Shown one piece after another: positions 8,866 through 20,009 of a stretch of DNA of 21,899 bases (positions within the stretch are counted from its first letter, which is position 1; each line of letters begins with the position of its first letter). The stretch is from Welwitschia mirabilis (taxonomy: Eukaryota; Gnetophyta; Gnetopsida; Welwitschiales), in contig JBOZIK010000001.1 in assembly GCA_051453625.1 (NCBI GenBank), positions 189,489,383-189,511,281 of the forward strand, written 5' to 3'. Made by a program: the position numbers and the translations under genes. The notes under the pieces are model-generated. The model was not told the origin of the DNA, made no database searches, and was given only the letters and a program-made list of their open reading frames with translations.

Positions 8866-9960
8866 CATATCCTAGAATGAAGTTTACATAGAACTTAAAA
8901 CCTTGTCTAATGATTTGAAATATGCTTTGTTAGGGGATAACTCCATCATAAACTCTTTCTTAACTCCATTCAATGAAGATAAATGGCTTAAAATATTAAA
9001 AAAGGACAAATAGGTAATAGGATGGATTCTCTCTAGCATTAGAGGCATTCATCCTAGTATTTGCATGCATCATTTCTATTTATAGGGAAATGTCAAACCA
9101 CCATTAAAGCATAATATAGGATAAACTCAATTATGAGGGAGATTGTTAAAAATAAGGTAATTAAACTTCCCAATAATGGGACCATCTACCCTCTTTCATA
9201 CAGCAAGTAGGTAAGTACAAATCATATTGTAGTGAAGAAATCAAGACTTCCCTTTATCCCTAATAAGCATAATAAGCTTATCCTTACCGAACCTGTTATA
9301 AAATGGAGTATGTGTATTGATTATAGAAAATTAAATACTATATCTGAAAAGAATCATTACCCTCTTTCTTTTCTAGATCAAATTTTAGAATAACTCATAG
9401 GATATCCTTTTTTACTTTTTTTTGGATAATTAATTAGGTTACAATTAGATTAAAATTTCTCTTGAAGATCAATACAAAACCACTTTTACCTACTCCTATG
9501 GAATGTTTTCTTACAAATGAATCCCCTTTGGCCTATGTAATGTATCTCCCACTTTCCAATACTACATGTTTGGAATCTTCTTCTACTTATTAAATTTAGG
9601 TGTTAAAATCTTCATGAATGACTTCTTAGTTTATGGAACCTCATATAAACACTATTTGAATAACTTAGAACATGTCCTTAAAAGATGCATTGAAAAATTC
9701 CTTGTACTCAACTAGGAAAAATAAAATTTTATGGTAAATCAAGGCATAGTTTTAGGATGTGTCATCTCTAAGAAAGGAATTCAAGTAGATCTTGTTAAGA
9801 TCTTATTGATCACATACCTATTAACCCTCCAAAAATAAAAATATAATAGATCTTTCTTAGGGCACATAAGATATTATAGGCAATTCATTAAGGATTTCTC
9901 TAGGATTTTTCTAAGCCTTTATGTGACCTTTTAAGGAAGGATACTTTCTTCAAATGGACT
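8866..9960 (+). pseudogene. Athila-like gypsy reverse transcriptase
   Basis: The + strand, read through several frame changes, shows the linker NLKTLSNDLKYALLGDN (about 8887-8940), then CIDYRKLN (about 9313-9337) and HYPLSFLDQIL. The finger and palm follow in one frame from about 9423: FLD (motif A Asp kept), GYN*IKIS, TTFTYSYG, PFGLCN, KIFMNDFLVYG, EHVLKRC and GIVLGCVISKKGIQVD. The catalytic FMDD box reads FMND (first Asp codon is AAT at 9617-9619), so the enzyme would be inactive. Stops include TAG in place of Gln and Trp and TGA in place of Arg. The intact enzyme would copy element RNA to DNA in virus-like particles. The order protease, RT, RNase H, integrase is that of Ty3/gypsy. Assignment to Athila rests on these motifs and the linker. 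Confidence 0.88.
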
Positions 9961-9973
9961 CTAAAGTGTTAGA

Positions 9974-10037
9974 ATACATTTGAATAATTCAAAGAAAAAC
10001 TAACTATACATTTGAATAATTCAAAGAAAAACTAACT
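9974..10037 (+). repeat. Perfect 32-bp tandem duplication
   Basis: Positions 9974-10005 and 10006-10037 are identical. The unit starts atacatttgaataattcaaa. It lies between reverse transcriptase and RNase H. Being 32 bases long, it shifts the frame. Confidence 0.97.
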
Positions 10038-10047
10038 TCCACATCTA

Positions 10048-10440
10048 TTATCCCATCTAATTAGAAGTTACCCTTTGAACTTATGTGTAATGCAAGTGAT
10101 TTCATAGTAGAAGCCATTTTAGTACAAAGATTTGATGCAAAACCAACTATGATTTACTACACTAATAAAACCTTAAATGAAACTTACATCAACTACACTA
10201 TCATAGAGAAGGAGCATTTGGCTATTGTTTTTAACCTTAAAAAATTCATATAATATCTTTTAGGATCTAAGGTAGTCATTTACATTGATCAATTGACCCT
10301 TAGATACCTTTTTTCCAAAAAGGATTCAAGATCACATATTATCAAATGGATCCTCCTCCTTCAAGAATTCAATTTAGAGATTAAGGATAAGTAAGGCTTT
10401 GATAACGTTATCGCATATCATTTTTCATGGATATTTCCAA
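10048..10440 (+). pseudogene. Athila-like gypsy RNase H domain
   Basis: One nearly open frame reads LPFELMCNASDFIVEAILVQ, TMIYYTNKTLNETYINYTI, EKEHLAIVFNLKKFI, LGSKVVIYIDQLTLRYLFSK and KWILLLQEFNLEIKDK. This is the gypsy RNase H-like order with the CDASD, Glu and TDH blocks. The first catalytic box reads CNASD (Asp to Asn) and the TDH box reads IDQ. Two stops interrupt it (TAA at a Gln/Arg-type place before YLL, TAA after KDK). The domain removes RNA from the RNA/DNA hybrid during replication. It is the best-preserved stretch of this element. Confidence 0.88.
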
Positions 10441-10659
10441 ATAATCTATGAATATCTTTACCTATTGATGACACTTTTCTAGATGAACATCTCTTTTTAG
10501 TCAAAGAAACACCTTGGTTGGTAGATATTATCAATCACTTAGTCTCTAAAACTATTTATTCCCACTGGGTCTTCAATGAGAAAAAGAGGTTTTTGATCTA
10601 AGTCAAATATTTTTTTTTGGATAGATTGTATCTTTTTAAGTATTGTCTACACCAAGTCA

Positions 10660-11850
10660 TTTACAAATGTATCCCTCAAACTGATGTTCATGACATACTT
10701 AAAATTTACCATTTTGAGGATTGTAGGGATTACGGCTTAACTAATAATACTGTAATAAAAATCATGCAATCTGGTTTTTACTAGCCATCAATTTTCAAAG
10801 ACTCCTATCTTTACTGTAAATCTTATAATAACTATCAAAGGTTAGGGATTCTTTTACATAGAAACATGAGATCTTTAAATCCAATCCTTACTATTGAATC
10901 CTTTGATGTATGGGGAATCAATTTTCAAGGCCCTTACTGATCATACAATAGGTGTTAATCTATCCTTGTATATGTCAACTATGTAACTAAATGCGTTAAA
11001 GCATGTGATTGTCAAAGAAACGATGTTAAAATGGTAGTTAGATTATTTAAATAAAATGTCCTAACTCATTTTGACTATTCATGTGTTTTAATTAGTGATG
11101 AAGGGACACACTTTTATGAAAAAATATTTAACAAATATCTTGTTAAATACGATGTTACACATAAAATTGCAACACCTTATCACTCGTAAACAAGTGGCTA
11201 AGTTAAGGTTATGAGTAGAGAACTTAAGAAAATCCTTTAAAAAGTAGTAAACTCAACATGAAAAGACTTATTCTTCAAACATAATGATGTCTTATGGGCA
11301 TACTATACTACTTATAAAACACCCTTAGGAATGTCACTTTTTTAATTAGTTTATGATGAAGAATGCCATTTACTTGTAGAACTTGGACATAAAGTCTTAC
11401 TAGGTAATCAAGGACATGAACTTATACTTAGAGGTTGCAAAGAAAAATAGGGTCATATAACTTAATGAACTAGATAAAATTAGAAATAACACCTATTATA
11501 ATATGAGAATAAATAAGAATAGGATGAAGAGGTTCCATGATTAACATATCCTTAGAAATCTTTTAAAGAGTGATAACTAGTCTTTCCTTATAACTTAGAC
11601 TTACATCTTTTCTAGGTAAACTAGTGGCTAAGGATAAAGAACCCTTCTTAATAAAAAAGGTTATGCCACATGGAGTTATTCTCATTGAAAATCTGAAAAA
11701 GAAAATCAACTACTTAAAGTCAATGGACATCATCTAAAACATTATTACTCATCCCCTCATCCTTTTGAATCAAATCCCTCCATCAAATTGATGAACCATG
11801 TACTTGAACCATCAACCAATGAGTTTCTAAAACTTACTAATCTAGGTTAA
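10660..11850 (+). pseudogene. Athila-like gypsy integrase
   Basis: Read through stops: an N-terminal zinc-binding region (IYHFEDCRDYGLTNNT, then YCKSYNNYQR) in which one of the paired Cys is Tyr (10824-10826). The core follows with FDVWGINFQGPY, LISDEGTHF, HKIATPYHS and TSG*VKVMSRELKKIL. Of the D-D-E triad, the first Asp is Asn (AAT 10920-10922), the second Asp is kept (10097 on the core motif, i.e. 11097-11099) and the Glu is Lys (AAG 11205-11207). WAYYTTYKTPLGMS and a C-terminal stretch ending KVNGHHLKHYY (about 11719-11751) complete the domain. It would insert element DNA into the chromosome. The C-terminal motif supports an Athila-type element. It is dead by mutation. Confidence 0.88.
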
Positions 11851-12206
11851 AAACCCTTAAAATAAAAATTAATAATAAGTTATTATGTTATCAACTAAGT
11901 AATGGTTAAGATCCATTTTGCCTATGGGTTTTTAAGGAAAAAAATTCTTATTTCAAGTAGGTTAGTTTAGAATACATTTTCTTATGGTCATCAATTTATG
12001 TAAAACTTGGTTAAAAGGCTGGAATTTATCTTTACTAGTGCTCTTTAAGTAAAAATTCTTTAATGGGAACAAGGTTTGTCTTAACTACGCTAATGAGTCA
12101 ATGACCCTTTAAAGTGCATAAAAATAACTATGGGAAGATGAAAAAATAGAATAATATATCTCTTCTCCAAAAGCACATAATACTAATCACTTAGTTGCAT
12201 TTAGTT

Positions 12207-12318
12207 AACTGCATCAGGGCTATGAATGCCTACTGGAAATGTAGCTCTAATGATTTAATTGTGATATGTTCAACTACATTAGGGATATAAATGCTTACTA
12301 GTAATGCAATAGTGATTT
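12207..12318 (+). repeat. Imperfect tandem duplication, ~65-bp period
   Basis: 12207-12256 and 12272-12318 share the order aact(g/a)cat(c/t)aggg, atgaatgc/ataaatgc, (c/t)tact(g/a)g(a/t)aatg and gattt. The copies differ mostly by C/T and G/A. Confidence 0.75.
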
Positions 12319-12559
12319 CTATATAAAATAACATACTTAACTCTGATGGTAAAAAATGTTGTAACACTGGATGCTCAATATAGTTTAAAGGCATAATACT
12401 AAGGACATATGTAATGGTAGAAATGAAAAATAAAGAAATGAAAATGTGGGAATCAGAGGCCTTATGTGAATCATTGTCTCTTGGCTTTCATGCTTAGAAT
12501 TTGCATTTATTCTATAGATCCCTATAGGTTATTTGGTTAAAACATAACTTGGTTGATAT

Positions 12560-12723
12560 CACAATTTACTAAAAATACAAAAATATAATAANNNNNNNNN
12601 NNNNNNNNNNNNNNNNNNNNNNNNNNNNNNNNNNNNNNNNNNNNNNNNNNNNNNNNNNNNNNNNNNNNNNNNNNNNNNNNNNNNNNNNNNNCACAATTTA
12701 CTAAAAATACAAAAATATAATAA
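12560..12723 (+). repeat. Identical 32-bp flanks around an assembly gap
   Basis: 12560-12591 and 12692-12723 are identical and sit directly on either side of 100 N. This is the pattern of two contig ends that overlap but were not merged, so the gap probably holds no real extra sequence. Confidence 0.9.
12592..12691. other. Assembly gap, 100 N
   Basis: Placeholder gap; see the identical flanks on both sides. Confidence 0.98.
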
Positions 12724-12893
12724 AGAGCTAATAACTTAGGTTAGTTCACTCATTTATTCATTGGTTTCTAATTTTACTCCATTCATGCATTTTCCATCTC
12801 ATTTACAGTGCATCATTTCACTACATTCCATTTCATATCATTTTCATGAAGAAGAACTCCTAAGGTATTAACTATTTTTACATATAGCTTTTT

Positions 12894-13055
12894 CACTTAG
12901 CAAAAGTTTAGTTGTAAATCACTANNNNNNNNNNNNNNNNNNNNNNNNNNNNNNNNNNNNNNNNNNNNNNNNNNNNNNNNNNNNNNNNNNNNNNNNNNNN
13001 NNNNNNNNNNNNNNNNNNNNNNNNCACGTAGCAAAAGTTTGGTTGTAAATAACTA
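12894..13055 (+). repeat. Near-identical 31-bp flanks around a second gap
   Basis: 12894-12924 and 13025-13055 agree at 28 of 31 positions (differences t/g, a/g, c/a). Either an unmerged contig overlap with errors, allelic ends, or a true tandem repeat cut by the gap. Confidence 0.8.
12925..13024. other. Assembly gap, 100 N
   Basis: Placeholder gap; the flanks repeat each other. Confidence 0.98.
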
Positions 13056-13178
13056 CCCTTTTTCCTTAGCTTAAACTACATTGTTTTAAATAAATAACTC
13101 TTCATGATTCATCTACACCTATGTTCTCAAATAACTTAATGTTTTCACCATAAAACTTTAAGGATAAAGTAAAGTTTT

Positions 13179-13187
13179 GATTAGGGG
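13179..13187 (+). promoter_or_regulatory. Polypurine tract-like site of the Athila-like element
   Basis: The purine-rich gattagggg comes just before a possible LTR start (tggcatct, 13190). The minus strand at 21097-21106 carries the same block (gattaggggg, then tataacatct), so the site is conserved between two copies. Confidence 0.5.
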
Positions 13188-13626
13188 CATGGCATCTTAA
13201 TTTTCACTGAAATTTTTTACTTTCATGCCTTAATTACATAACATTGATCATAAATGTTTTCAAGTTATATCATTCACACACTTGACATGCTTTTGACATT
13301 GATAATTTTTCGATATTTAACCATATTATTATTGACATTTTTTTGCTAAGGCACTAGTAAAAAACTGATTAGAAAGTATCTCAAGCCTATTTATTGCAAA
13401 TGAAGATAGTAATTTAATTGTTTTAATCTCCATATTAATTACAGATTCTTAGCCATATTTTGAAACACATGACTGAAGAAGGACTTAATTCCACATAAAA
13501 GAATGATGGAAAATGAAAACATGAGATGGTAATACATAGAAAAACATCTAAAGACATGTGATAAAGGCATGAGGAGTGGAATTCAAGACATGTGATAATC
13601 TTCATAAACACTATAAAACAATATCC

Positions 13627-13760
13627 ACTAAATGCTAAATGATAAAGGTTCTACCTGATGTTAGAGGACGGAATCTTATTGACCTAACAACCTCCACTAA
13701 ATTCTACTAGATAGAATCTTATGTACTAAATACTAAATGATGAAGATTCTACCTAACACT
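13627..13760 (+). repeat. 36-bp repeat pair in U3
   Basis: 13627-13662 and 13725-13760 share actaaat(g/a)ctaaatgat, a(a/g)(g/a)attctacct and a diverged tail. Spacing is 98 bases. Confidence 0.7.
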
Positions 13761-13799
13761 ACAAGCCAAGAGTTGTAACCACACCTTACCTCCATATCT

Positions 13800-13812
13800 C
13801 CCTATAGAAAGG
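13800..13812 (+). promoter_or_regulatory. Decayed TATA box of the Athila-like LTR
   Basis: ccctatagaaagg stands where LTRs of this type have ccctataaaa, followed about 25 bases later by 'cattgtattc'. One G replaces an A. Confidence 0.4.
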
Positions 13813-14300
13813 CCTTAAACCCTTCATTGTATTCATTTTTTACCTTGGAGAATTAGAACACTATGGAGAATTGACTTGTAATGGCTTTCTAGGCAACTCT
13901 TTATAGGAGTAAGCTAGTCTTTCAGAATTGTCTAAGGAGTTCTTCTTTTTTCTTATTCCTTTACTATAAGATTATTCTTATTTTGCAATATGAGAGTCAT
14001 TTTCTTTGATTTTGGTTTGTGATTAATATCATAATTGGAATAATTTGGTAATGGCTTTAATTATCAAGTTAGTTTTATTTATGTGAATTACTTTTATCAC
14101 CTAGTCTTTTAATTTCATAGGTTTTGAGTACTTTAGGAGTTCTTACTTTATATTGTTATTCTTAGATTAAAGTATTAAGTAATTTCACTAATTATCATAT
14201 GGAGGATTAGATTATGTCCCATGACTTAAGCCAAATTTACTTGATAATTTGGAGTATTTTGCAAGAAAGAGTGAGCATATAACATTGAATTGAATAAGTT

Positions 14301-16426
14301 CTTAAATACTATCCAGCAACATCTTGAAGCTAGTTCGCTTTTCTTCTTTCTAAGATAAAGTTCAAATTCTAAATAACATTTCATCTCTTTTTTCTTTTTG
14401 ATTTTCTTTTTTTTTTTTTTTTGTGACTTACATTAAGATTTAAGTTAGTGCAATTCTGAACCTAAACTCATGTTACCTGTGAGAAAGAACAATAACTAAG
14501 TTTCTAACTTAGTTGTAAATCCAAGATATTATATTACAAAGTTAATTACTTATGATGCCTTTAAAATAATAACAATTTTGTCTTTAATCTCATTTATTAG
14601 GATTCATTAAAAATTTCTAGTTCATTTGTTCAAAGCATTTTACTTTAGTGGATTCCAATTGGGAACATTCTAAAAGACTCTTTAAATCCTAAATTAATAG
14701 CTCATTAGATGTAAATAGGTGTACTTTCATTAGAATTTGTAGTTTATAATGTGAGTTATTTATAATGAAAGCAGTTTATATCACTTTAATTTCTATGCAT
14801 GACATCAAGAGATTTCATATTCAGTTATTCAATTTTCTAGAGGATAAAACAATAAATAATGATAATAATGACTTCATCCTATAAATTTTATAATGGAAAA
14901 ATAGTTCATAAGATTTTCCTTATAGATCAAAAATGTTCTATAATTTCATGAAAGAAGATACATCAAATTCTTAAAGTCTGAATAAAAAGTAAAAAAATAT
15001 GATATTGAAAGTACATGAGTTAAATAATTTTCTACCATTTGAAAGATTCTTATACTTTCAAGCCAAAATCACTTTAACTAGTATCTTATTTATAAAGGAT
15101 TATCTTACATAGGTGTCTTTGTAACTTAGGATTGTACTCCATTATTTACCCCTATGCAAAAATAATAAATCAATTGAGCATAAATTTGTAACATGAAATT
15201 TCACTATTGAAACCTAAATGTTGGCTAGTAATTCCCTCTAGATGTGAATGATAGACTAAAACTTCATTGGTTTTGGAGATAGTTCTAATATAGTAAAGGA
15301 TAATGCCTTTATTTAGCATTACATGCCACCTTGCATTTTATATTATCTATATGGATTTGATTATAAATTTTCAAGAAAAATCTAATATCCTTTAGAATGT
15401 TGCATTTCAAATATAAAATCGAGTGGATACATTCCAAGGGGTCAGTTATCTCACTTAGGTTCTTGAATAATGGTCTAATGGATTCTTTTCACCATTTACA
15501 GTTCCCTAAAGGGGTCTTCATTGAGTGAGCCTCCTCCCACCCACCTGAGATGCAATTTATCAATTAAAACCTAGAGTGAGGGAAAAATGATTTAAGCTTA
15601 TTCCCTTGAGTGAAAATGAAAAATTTTGAATTTTATATTATTTAACTTATCTAGTGCTTCTTCCATTTAAAACTATGTTATTTTATTTGCATAAACTATG
15701 GCTTGGTGGTCATGTAATGTTTGTATGCTTCTTGGATAGTGGAGTATTATTCAATACCTCTATATATTTATGTTTAATGAAATTTTTGAAATCCAACATC
15801 CCCCTTATAATAGAATAAGTATTATCTCTCATAATGTGATAGAGCTATATACTAAATAACATAAGTATTATTTAACATGTCTTTATGAATAACCCTTATA
15901 TAAGATCTTCATCCTTTATTTTTTACCTTAGAAATTCCCCTTCTTATTTGTTGGAGAAAGAATATTTATAGGATTTAGAAAGGAAAGACATTTTAATTCT
16001 TCAAAATTCTACCACTAATGAAACTTTGAAAATATTATATCTTTTTTAATTTTTTCCTTATTAAAATATTTTTCGAAAAACCCACTTTAATATCTTTTAT
16101 ATTCTATAAAAGTTTGAAAATAGGGACAATTGTTGAATACATGTTTAAAAATTTTAAAACTTTCAAGGTAAAATATGCCTTTAACATGTTGCTTAAGGAA
16201 TATATCTTCACATATTTCATCCTTACATAAATATTTTCTTTTTCCTTTTTACTTAATATTTACAATTTAATCTTTTATAGTGGCTCTAGTAGGATTCTGG
16301 TTTACTCCCAATTTACCTCTTCATCTTGTTAATTAAACTAAGTTTATGTTCTATTTTTTTCTATTTTATAAAGTTATCTATTTTTAAATAGTATTTTAAA
16401 ATTTCTCTCTTTTTTTAGGGTTTTCC
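14301..16426. other. Unassigned AT-rich DNA
   Basis: No protein motif is readable on either strand. A 16-base T run lies at 14407-14422, which could be the tail of a minus-strand retroposon, but nothing recognisable lies beside it. About 15430-15600 is less AT-rich and has a C-rich stretch (ctcctcccacccacc), with no assignment. The last part is T-rich and precedes the LINE. It may include remains of an Athila U5 or a LINE 5' region. Confidence 0.4.
14407..14422 (+). repeat. Poly(T) run, 16 bases
   Basis: An uninterrupted T run next to T-rich DNA. It may be a minus-strand poly(A) tail or simple-sequence drift. Confidence 0.6.
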
Positions 16427-17560
16427 ATGGGTAACCCACTTATTCAATCCCATAAAAAGTCTTTATTTCCTAATTATAGAAGTAAAGTAATAGATATTTC
16501 TTCTATTGATTTTATTATTTCTTATGATACATTTGAATAACTATGTACACCTTATGTTTTATATTTTTTTTAAATCATTGGCTATTTGTGTCATCATATT
16601 AGTCTTTTAACACCTGTTTGAAGCATTATCAAATTATATAATATCAAGATTACTCATGCTTAATATTATACATGTAACTTTATGTTAGCTAAGGTCTTGA
16701 ATTCCTTCATAATAAAAAGATAATTATCTCTTAGCACATTTATAGCACAACTATTAAATTAATATCTCTGATAGAAATTTAACTTAAACATTAATGACCT
16801 ATCTCATGAATGTACTTTATGTTATGTTGCACTTTCTAATATTTCTCTAATTTTCTCTTTAGTAGAGAATAATAATTTTAACTTAATTGACAGTATTCTA
16901 CATGAACATTCCTATAATATTAATGTATTTTATTTTTGAAGGTATTTTATCAAAGTTAATCTTTTGTATTGGAAGCACTCTTTAACCCTCCAAGTAGGTG
17001 AATAGGTCTTTATCTAAAGAGTGGAATATTTTAGTCTTCCAAACTCTTATATTTATTATCATCATGAACGATGTCATATTTTTATCAGCCACTTTTTAAC
17101 TTATAAAAAAAACAATAAATGAGCTTTCAAAAAGATATCTACTTTGTCTTTTGATTTATATCCTCCCTCTAATAAGTTTTTCTTTGGTATATTTGTTGCC
17201 TATTCTTATGGCCTATCCAATTTGATTGTCCATATTATTTGAGAACATCCACTACTTGCTTCCATTTAGTAATCTTAACCTCATCTTAAAACTAGTAGTA
17301 AATCTTTAGATTCTCCTTTATTAACCCTAATTTTATGGCATTTAATCATGTAGCAAATCTTAGTAGATTTTTTAAAGTCATCAAGTGGAAATAAGTGAAT
17401 TCCTCTCATATAAGAAGTTATCGTTTTATTTCTTTTCATTATTCTAGTTTTGAATCCCCATTTTAAGAACATAATTCTTTCTAACTTTTTATGAATAATA
17501 TGAATATTAATAATCCAATGTATGTCGTTCTTTTAGAGGTGATAAACATAAAATTCCTTC
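16427..17560 (+). pseudogene. LINE (plant L1) ORF1, DUF4283-like
   Basis: A start codon at 16427 opens a decayed frame in the position of ORF1 before the recognisable ORF2. Around 16970-17180, read with one frameshift in an A-run (about 17103-17111), it shows YWKHSLTLQVGE, then LPNSYIYYHHERCHIF, then TINELSKRYLLCLLIYILPL. This follows the DUF4283 pattern of plant L1 ORF1: a Trp block, an 'LP..' block, an acidic-His block, then the strand with the conserved 'R-x-x-x-C-x-x-I-D' type ending. A zinc knuckle is not readable. ORF1 proteins bind LINE RNA. Similarity is by pattern only, so the boundaries are rough. A minus-strand open frame at 17281-17472 is an antisense shadow. Confidence 0.5.
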
Positions 17561-17569
17561 TTTTGTAAC

Positions 17570-19570
17570 ATGAAAGTTCTCTTATAGAATATTCGAGGTT
17601 TCACTAATATGATAGATCAAATAAATGTTGGAAATTTTATTTCTAGCTTAGTTAATCATTTCAACTTTATTATTCTTTAAAAAATTTAGATCTCTTCTAA
17701 AGAATTATCTTTTTTAGCACATTGTTTATTTTCGTATTTAATATTCATTGCTATTAATCATGAGAAAGAATGAGGAAGTGTAGCTATTGTTTTCACTTCT
17801 CTTTGAAAAGCTAAAAGTATTTAGTTTAGCTTAAAATTTGAGAATCTAATTTCTTAAGCTACTTTTCCTTTAGCTTATAGTAATTTTGATACTTATTTAT
17901 GCTTCATATGACTTGAAGGAGAGGTATTATTTATGACAAAATCCCCTTTATTTCATTGAAATTACATGTTTCTTTTATAGGTATTTTAATATGGTTGAAT
18001 TTTTTAATGATAAAATTTAAAGGTCTTTCGTTTTCATCTAAGAGGAGGAATATCATGATTGGTCTATTTTAAAGAAACATTTTATCTAATAAACATAGAT
18101 GGAGGTAACTTATATTAGAATCTCCTAAGACATACTTAAAATATCTATCTTATATAATTTTATATCTTTAGTAGATTATATAGGTTTTATTTCTTTACAT
18201 TTTCTTTTTGAAGGTTAAATTCTTATGTTATTTAACATGAAACTCTTTCAAATTATTTTCTAATTAAAATTGATGATATTCCTAATAAGAATTAGATGTC
18301 ATTTTTTTTCAGTGCATGCTAGAAGATTTCTCTCTAACTACTCAAAGTTTTCTTCAAAATCTTTGGAATTCAGAGCCTAGATCTATAGGTCATATAGGTT
18401 GGATTTAATGCTAACATAGAACTAGATGTTACATGTGTAATTTTTAAAGACATTTTTAAAAACAAATAGCTTTACTTGCAAATTTAAAATATAATAAAAT
18501 TGAATTTATGATTTAATAATTGTTTGAGAAACTAATCCATGATCTATTTCATGCAATAGTTCTTATTGAACTAGCTAAAACTAAATTTGCTTTTCAAAAA
18601 TGGGATGTCTAATAAGTGAAAAGTACCTTATTAAGAATCACCTTACTTAGTTTAAAATTTAAAATAAAAAATGTTAAGAATTTTTTAAATATTTAAATAT
18701 AACTTCTCCTATTATTCATCCTTTAGATTAACTCTCTTTTATAATATTATCTGCATAATTATTTCAAGATATTTCTATGGATACTATAGATTTTTAAGAG
18801 GCTACCTCCTCTTTTCCAACCTTGGTTTCTTTGACTATTTCATAAATGTCAAAATTGACATCACTATAAAAGAACTAAAAGAAGCTTACTTTCAAAATTG
18901 TAATTGTAAAACTCTAGGATATGATTAGTCTTCTATTTGAATTTTTCAAAGCTTATTGGGATTTCATTGTTAATTACAATTTTCATGTCATTTAAGAGGT
19001 AATCATCACAATATCTTTGGCTCAATATTTAAATCAAGATCTTATTAGACTTCTTTAAAAATATCATGTTCTTACTCACATTAATGATTAGCGTTTAATT
19101 ACTATTCTCATTGTGGCATCTAAAATTTAGGTTAGACGTTTGATTTTAGTATTGAAGATGATTCTTCAAGATATCATATCTCTTCATAAAACAAGTTTTA
19201 TTACTAGGTAAAATGTATTAGTAAAGATGTCCTTTTTATCAATCATATTATGCTAAGGTTTATGATTGACTTAGGGAATTTCATTATTCATGTTATGTCA
19301 AACCTTGATTTTGATCCTAAATTTCTTCATATGATCATTTATCTATTTACTAGTGATAATTCTAGAATTATCACAAATTTTGATAGTATTTTACCTTTTT
19401 ACTATTCATTATTTAGCAAGGAAATATTGTCCTTTGACCTTTATCTTTTCATTAGTATAATATATTTTCTTTATCATCAAATTCAAAAACATATTCAAAG
19501 GAATGCTATTAAGTATAATCCTAATAATATAATTCCTAATATGCACTTTGTTGATGACTCATGTTTGTAA
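17570..19570 (+). pseudogene. LINE (plant L1) ORF2: endonuclease and reverse transcriptase
   Basis: ATG at 17570 opens MKVLL*NIRGFTNMIDQ, the endonuclease start of plant L1 elements (Trp is now a TAG). FIIL*KI follows at about 17665-17690, where the catalytic Gln-Glu has become stop-Lys, then GSVAIVF (about 17776-17796). The pre-RT region has ITIKELKEAYFQ (about 18862-18897) and FFKAYWDFIVNY. The RT shows a stretch ending LITILIVASKI, then LKMILQDIISLHKTSF, motif A AKVYD (19252-19266), HVMSNLDFDPKFL, a decayed RQGDP-type motif B (LFSKEILSFDLYLF) and FVDD (19547-19558). Both Asp of FVDD and the Asp of motif A remain. The frame shifts between 19266 and 19285. ORF2 would nick target DNA and prime reverse transcription. 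The copy is cut off after the FVDD box: thumb, zinc finger and poly(A) tail are missing. Confidence 0.85.
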
Positions 19571-20009
19571 GATAAATGTGCATTCATCATAGTGAAAGTG
19601 AACTTTAATAAAATTAGATAAGTATCCAATATCGTTCTTTCATATGGATAATTGTGGTAGGGCCAGATAGAGATAGCATAACATTCTCTAACCTTTAAGA
19701 AATCATAGGTAAAGTTGTAATAATTTTTGAAAATTGATTAATGAAGTTGGAAATGAACTATTTTCAAGGTCTAGCTTAAATCATCCAACTTATAAAGCTT
19801 TCAATTTAACAATGTCTTATAACTTCTTAAGATAATAATAAGATTGTTATGTCACTTTAAGGCTTGAATTGTGGTGATGTAATCTCTTTCACCACATGAA
19901 CATTGGTGAATTACTTAGATCCTCTAATCCTTTATATCCCTTCATAAGCATGAAAAGTATGAGCTATTTTACACAAGATTTATCAAATAATAGTTACTAC
20001 AAATATTAA
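19571..20009. other. Unassigned junction between LINE and gypsy remnants
   Basis: The LINE pattern is lost after 19570 and the chromovirus-like pattern starts near 20010. Between them no frame is convincing. A stretch near 19937-19970 (HKHEKYEL on the + strand) could be the integrase C-terminal block before a chromodomain, but this is weak. Confidence 0.35.

Larger units (their letters stand above)
11851..13178 (+). mobile_element. Non-coding 3' internal region of the Athila-like element
   Basis: Athila-type elements carry a long stretch after integrase, sometimes with a second reading frame. Here no frame is readable. It holds an imperfect tandem duplication (12207-12318), two 100-N gaps with duplicated flanks, and a pyrimidine-rich part (about 12740-12840). 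Its last 150 bases resemble the minus strand of 21091-21250, which supports it as part of a repeated element. Confidence 0.6.
13190..14300 (+). mobile_element. Probable 3' LTR of the Athila-like element
   Basis: It follows the polypurine-like tract and has the layout of an LTR: an AT-rich U3, a repeat pair (13627-13662 and 13725-13760), a TATA-like ccctatagaaagg at 13800-13812, then 'cccttcattgt' and a T-rich leader typical of R-U5. The right end is not visible, and 14300 is only approximate. No 5' LTR of the element lies in the window for comparison. Confidence 0.5.

Noticed and set aside
16400-16427. Polypyrimidine stretch plus AG before the ATG as a splice acceptor
   Set aside because: T-rich runs are everywhere in this window and the frame that follows is a LINE ORF1.
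17036-17090. Degenerate CCHC zinc knuckle in LINE ORF1
   Set aside because: The stretch first looked like a knuckle with Cys replaced, but it and its neighbours fit the DUF4283 pattern better.
17281-17472. 63-codon minus-strand open frame
   Set aside because: It is antisense to LINE ORF1 and has no motif.
19250-19285. The ATG at 19250 as a true gene start
   Set aside because: The open frame only becomes LINE reverse transcriptase after motif A, which is read in another frame at 19252-19266. The ATG is created by a frameshift.
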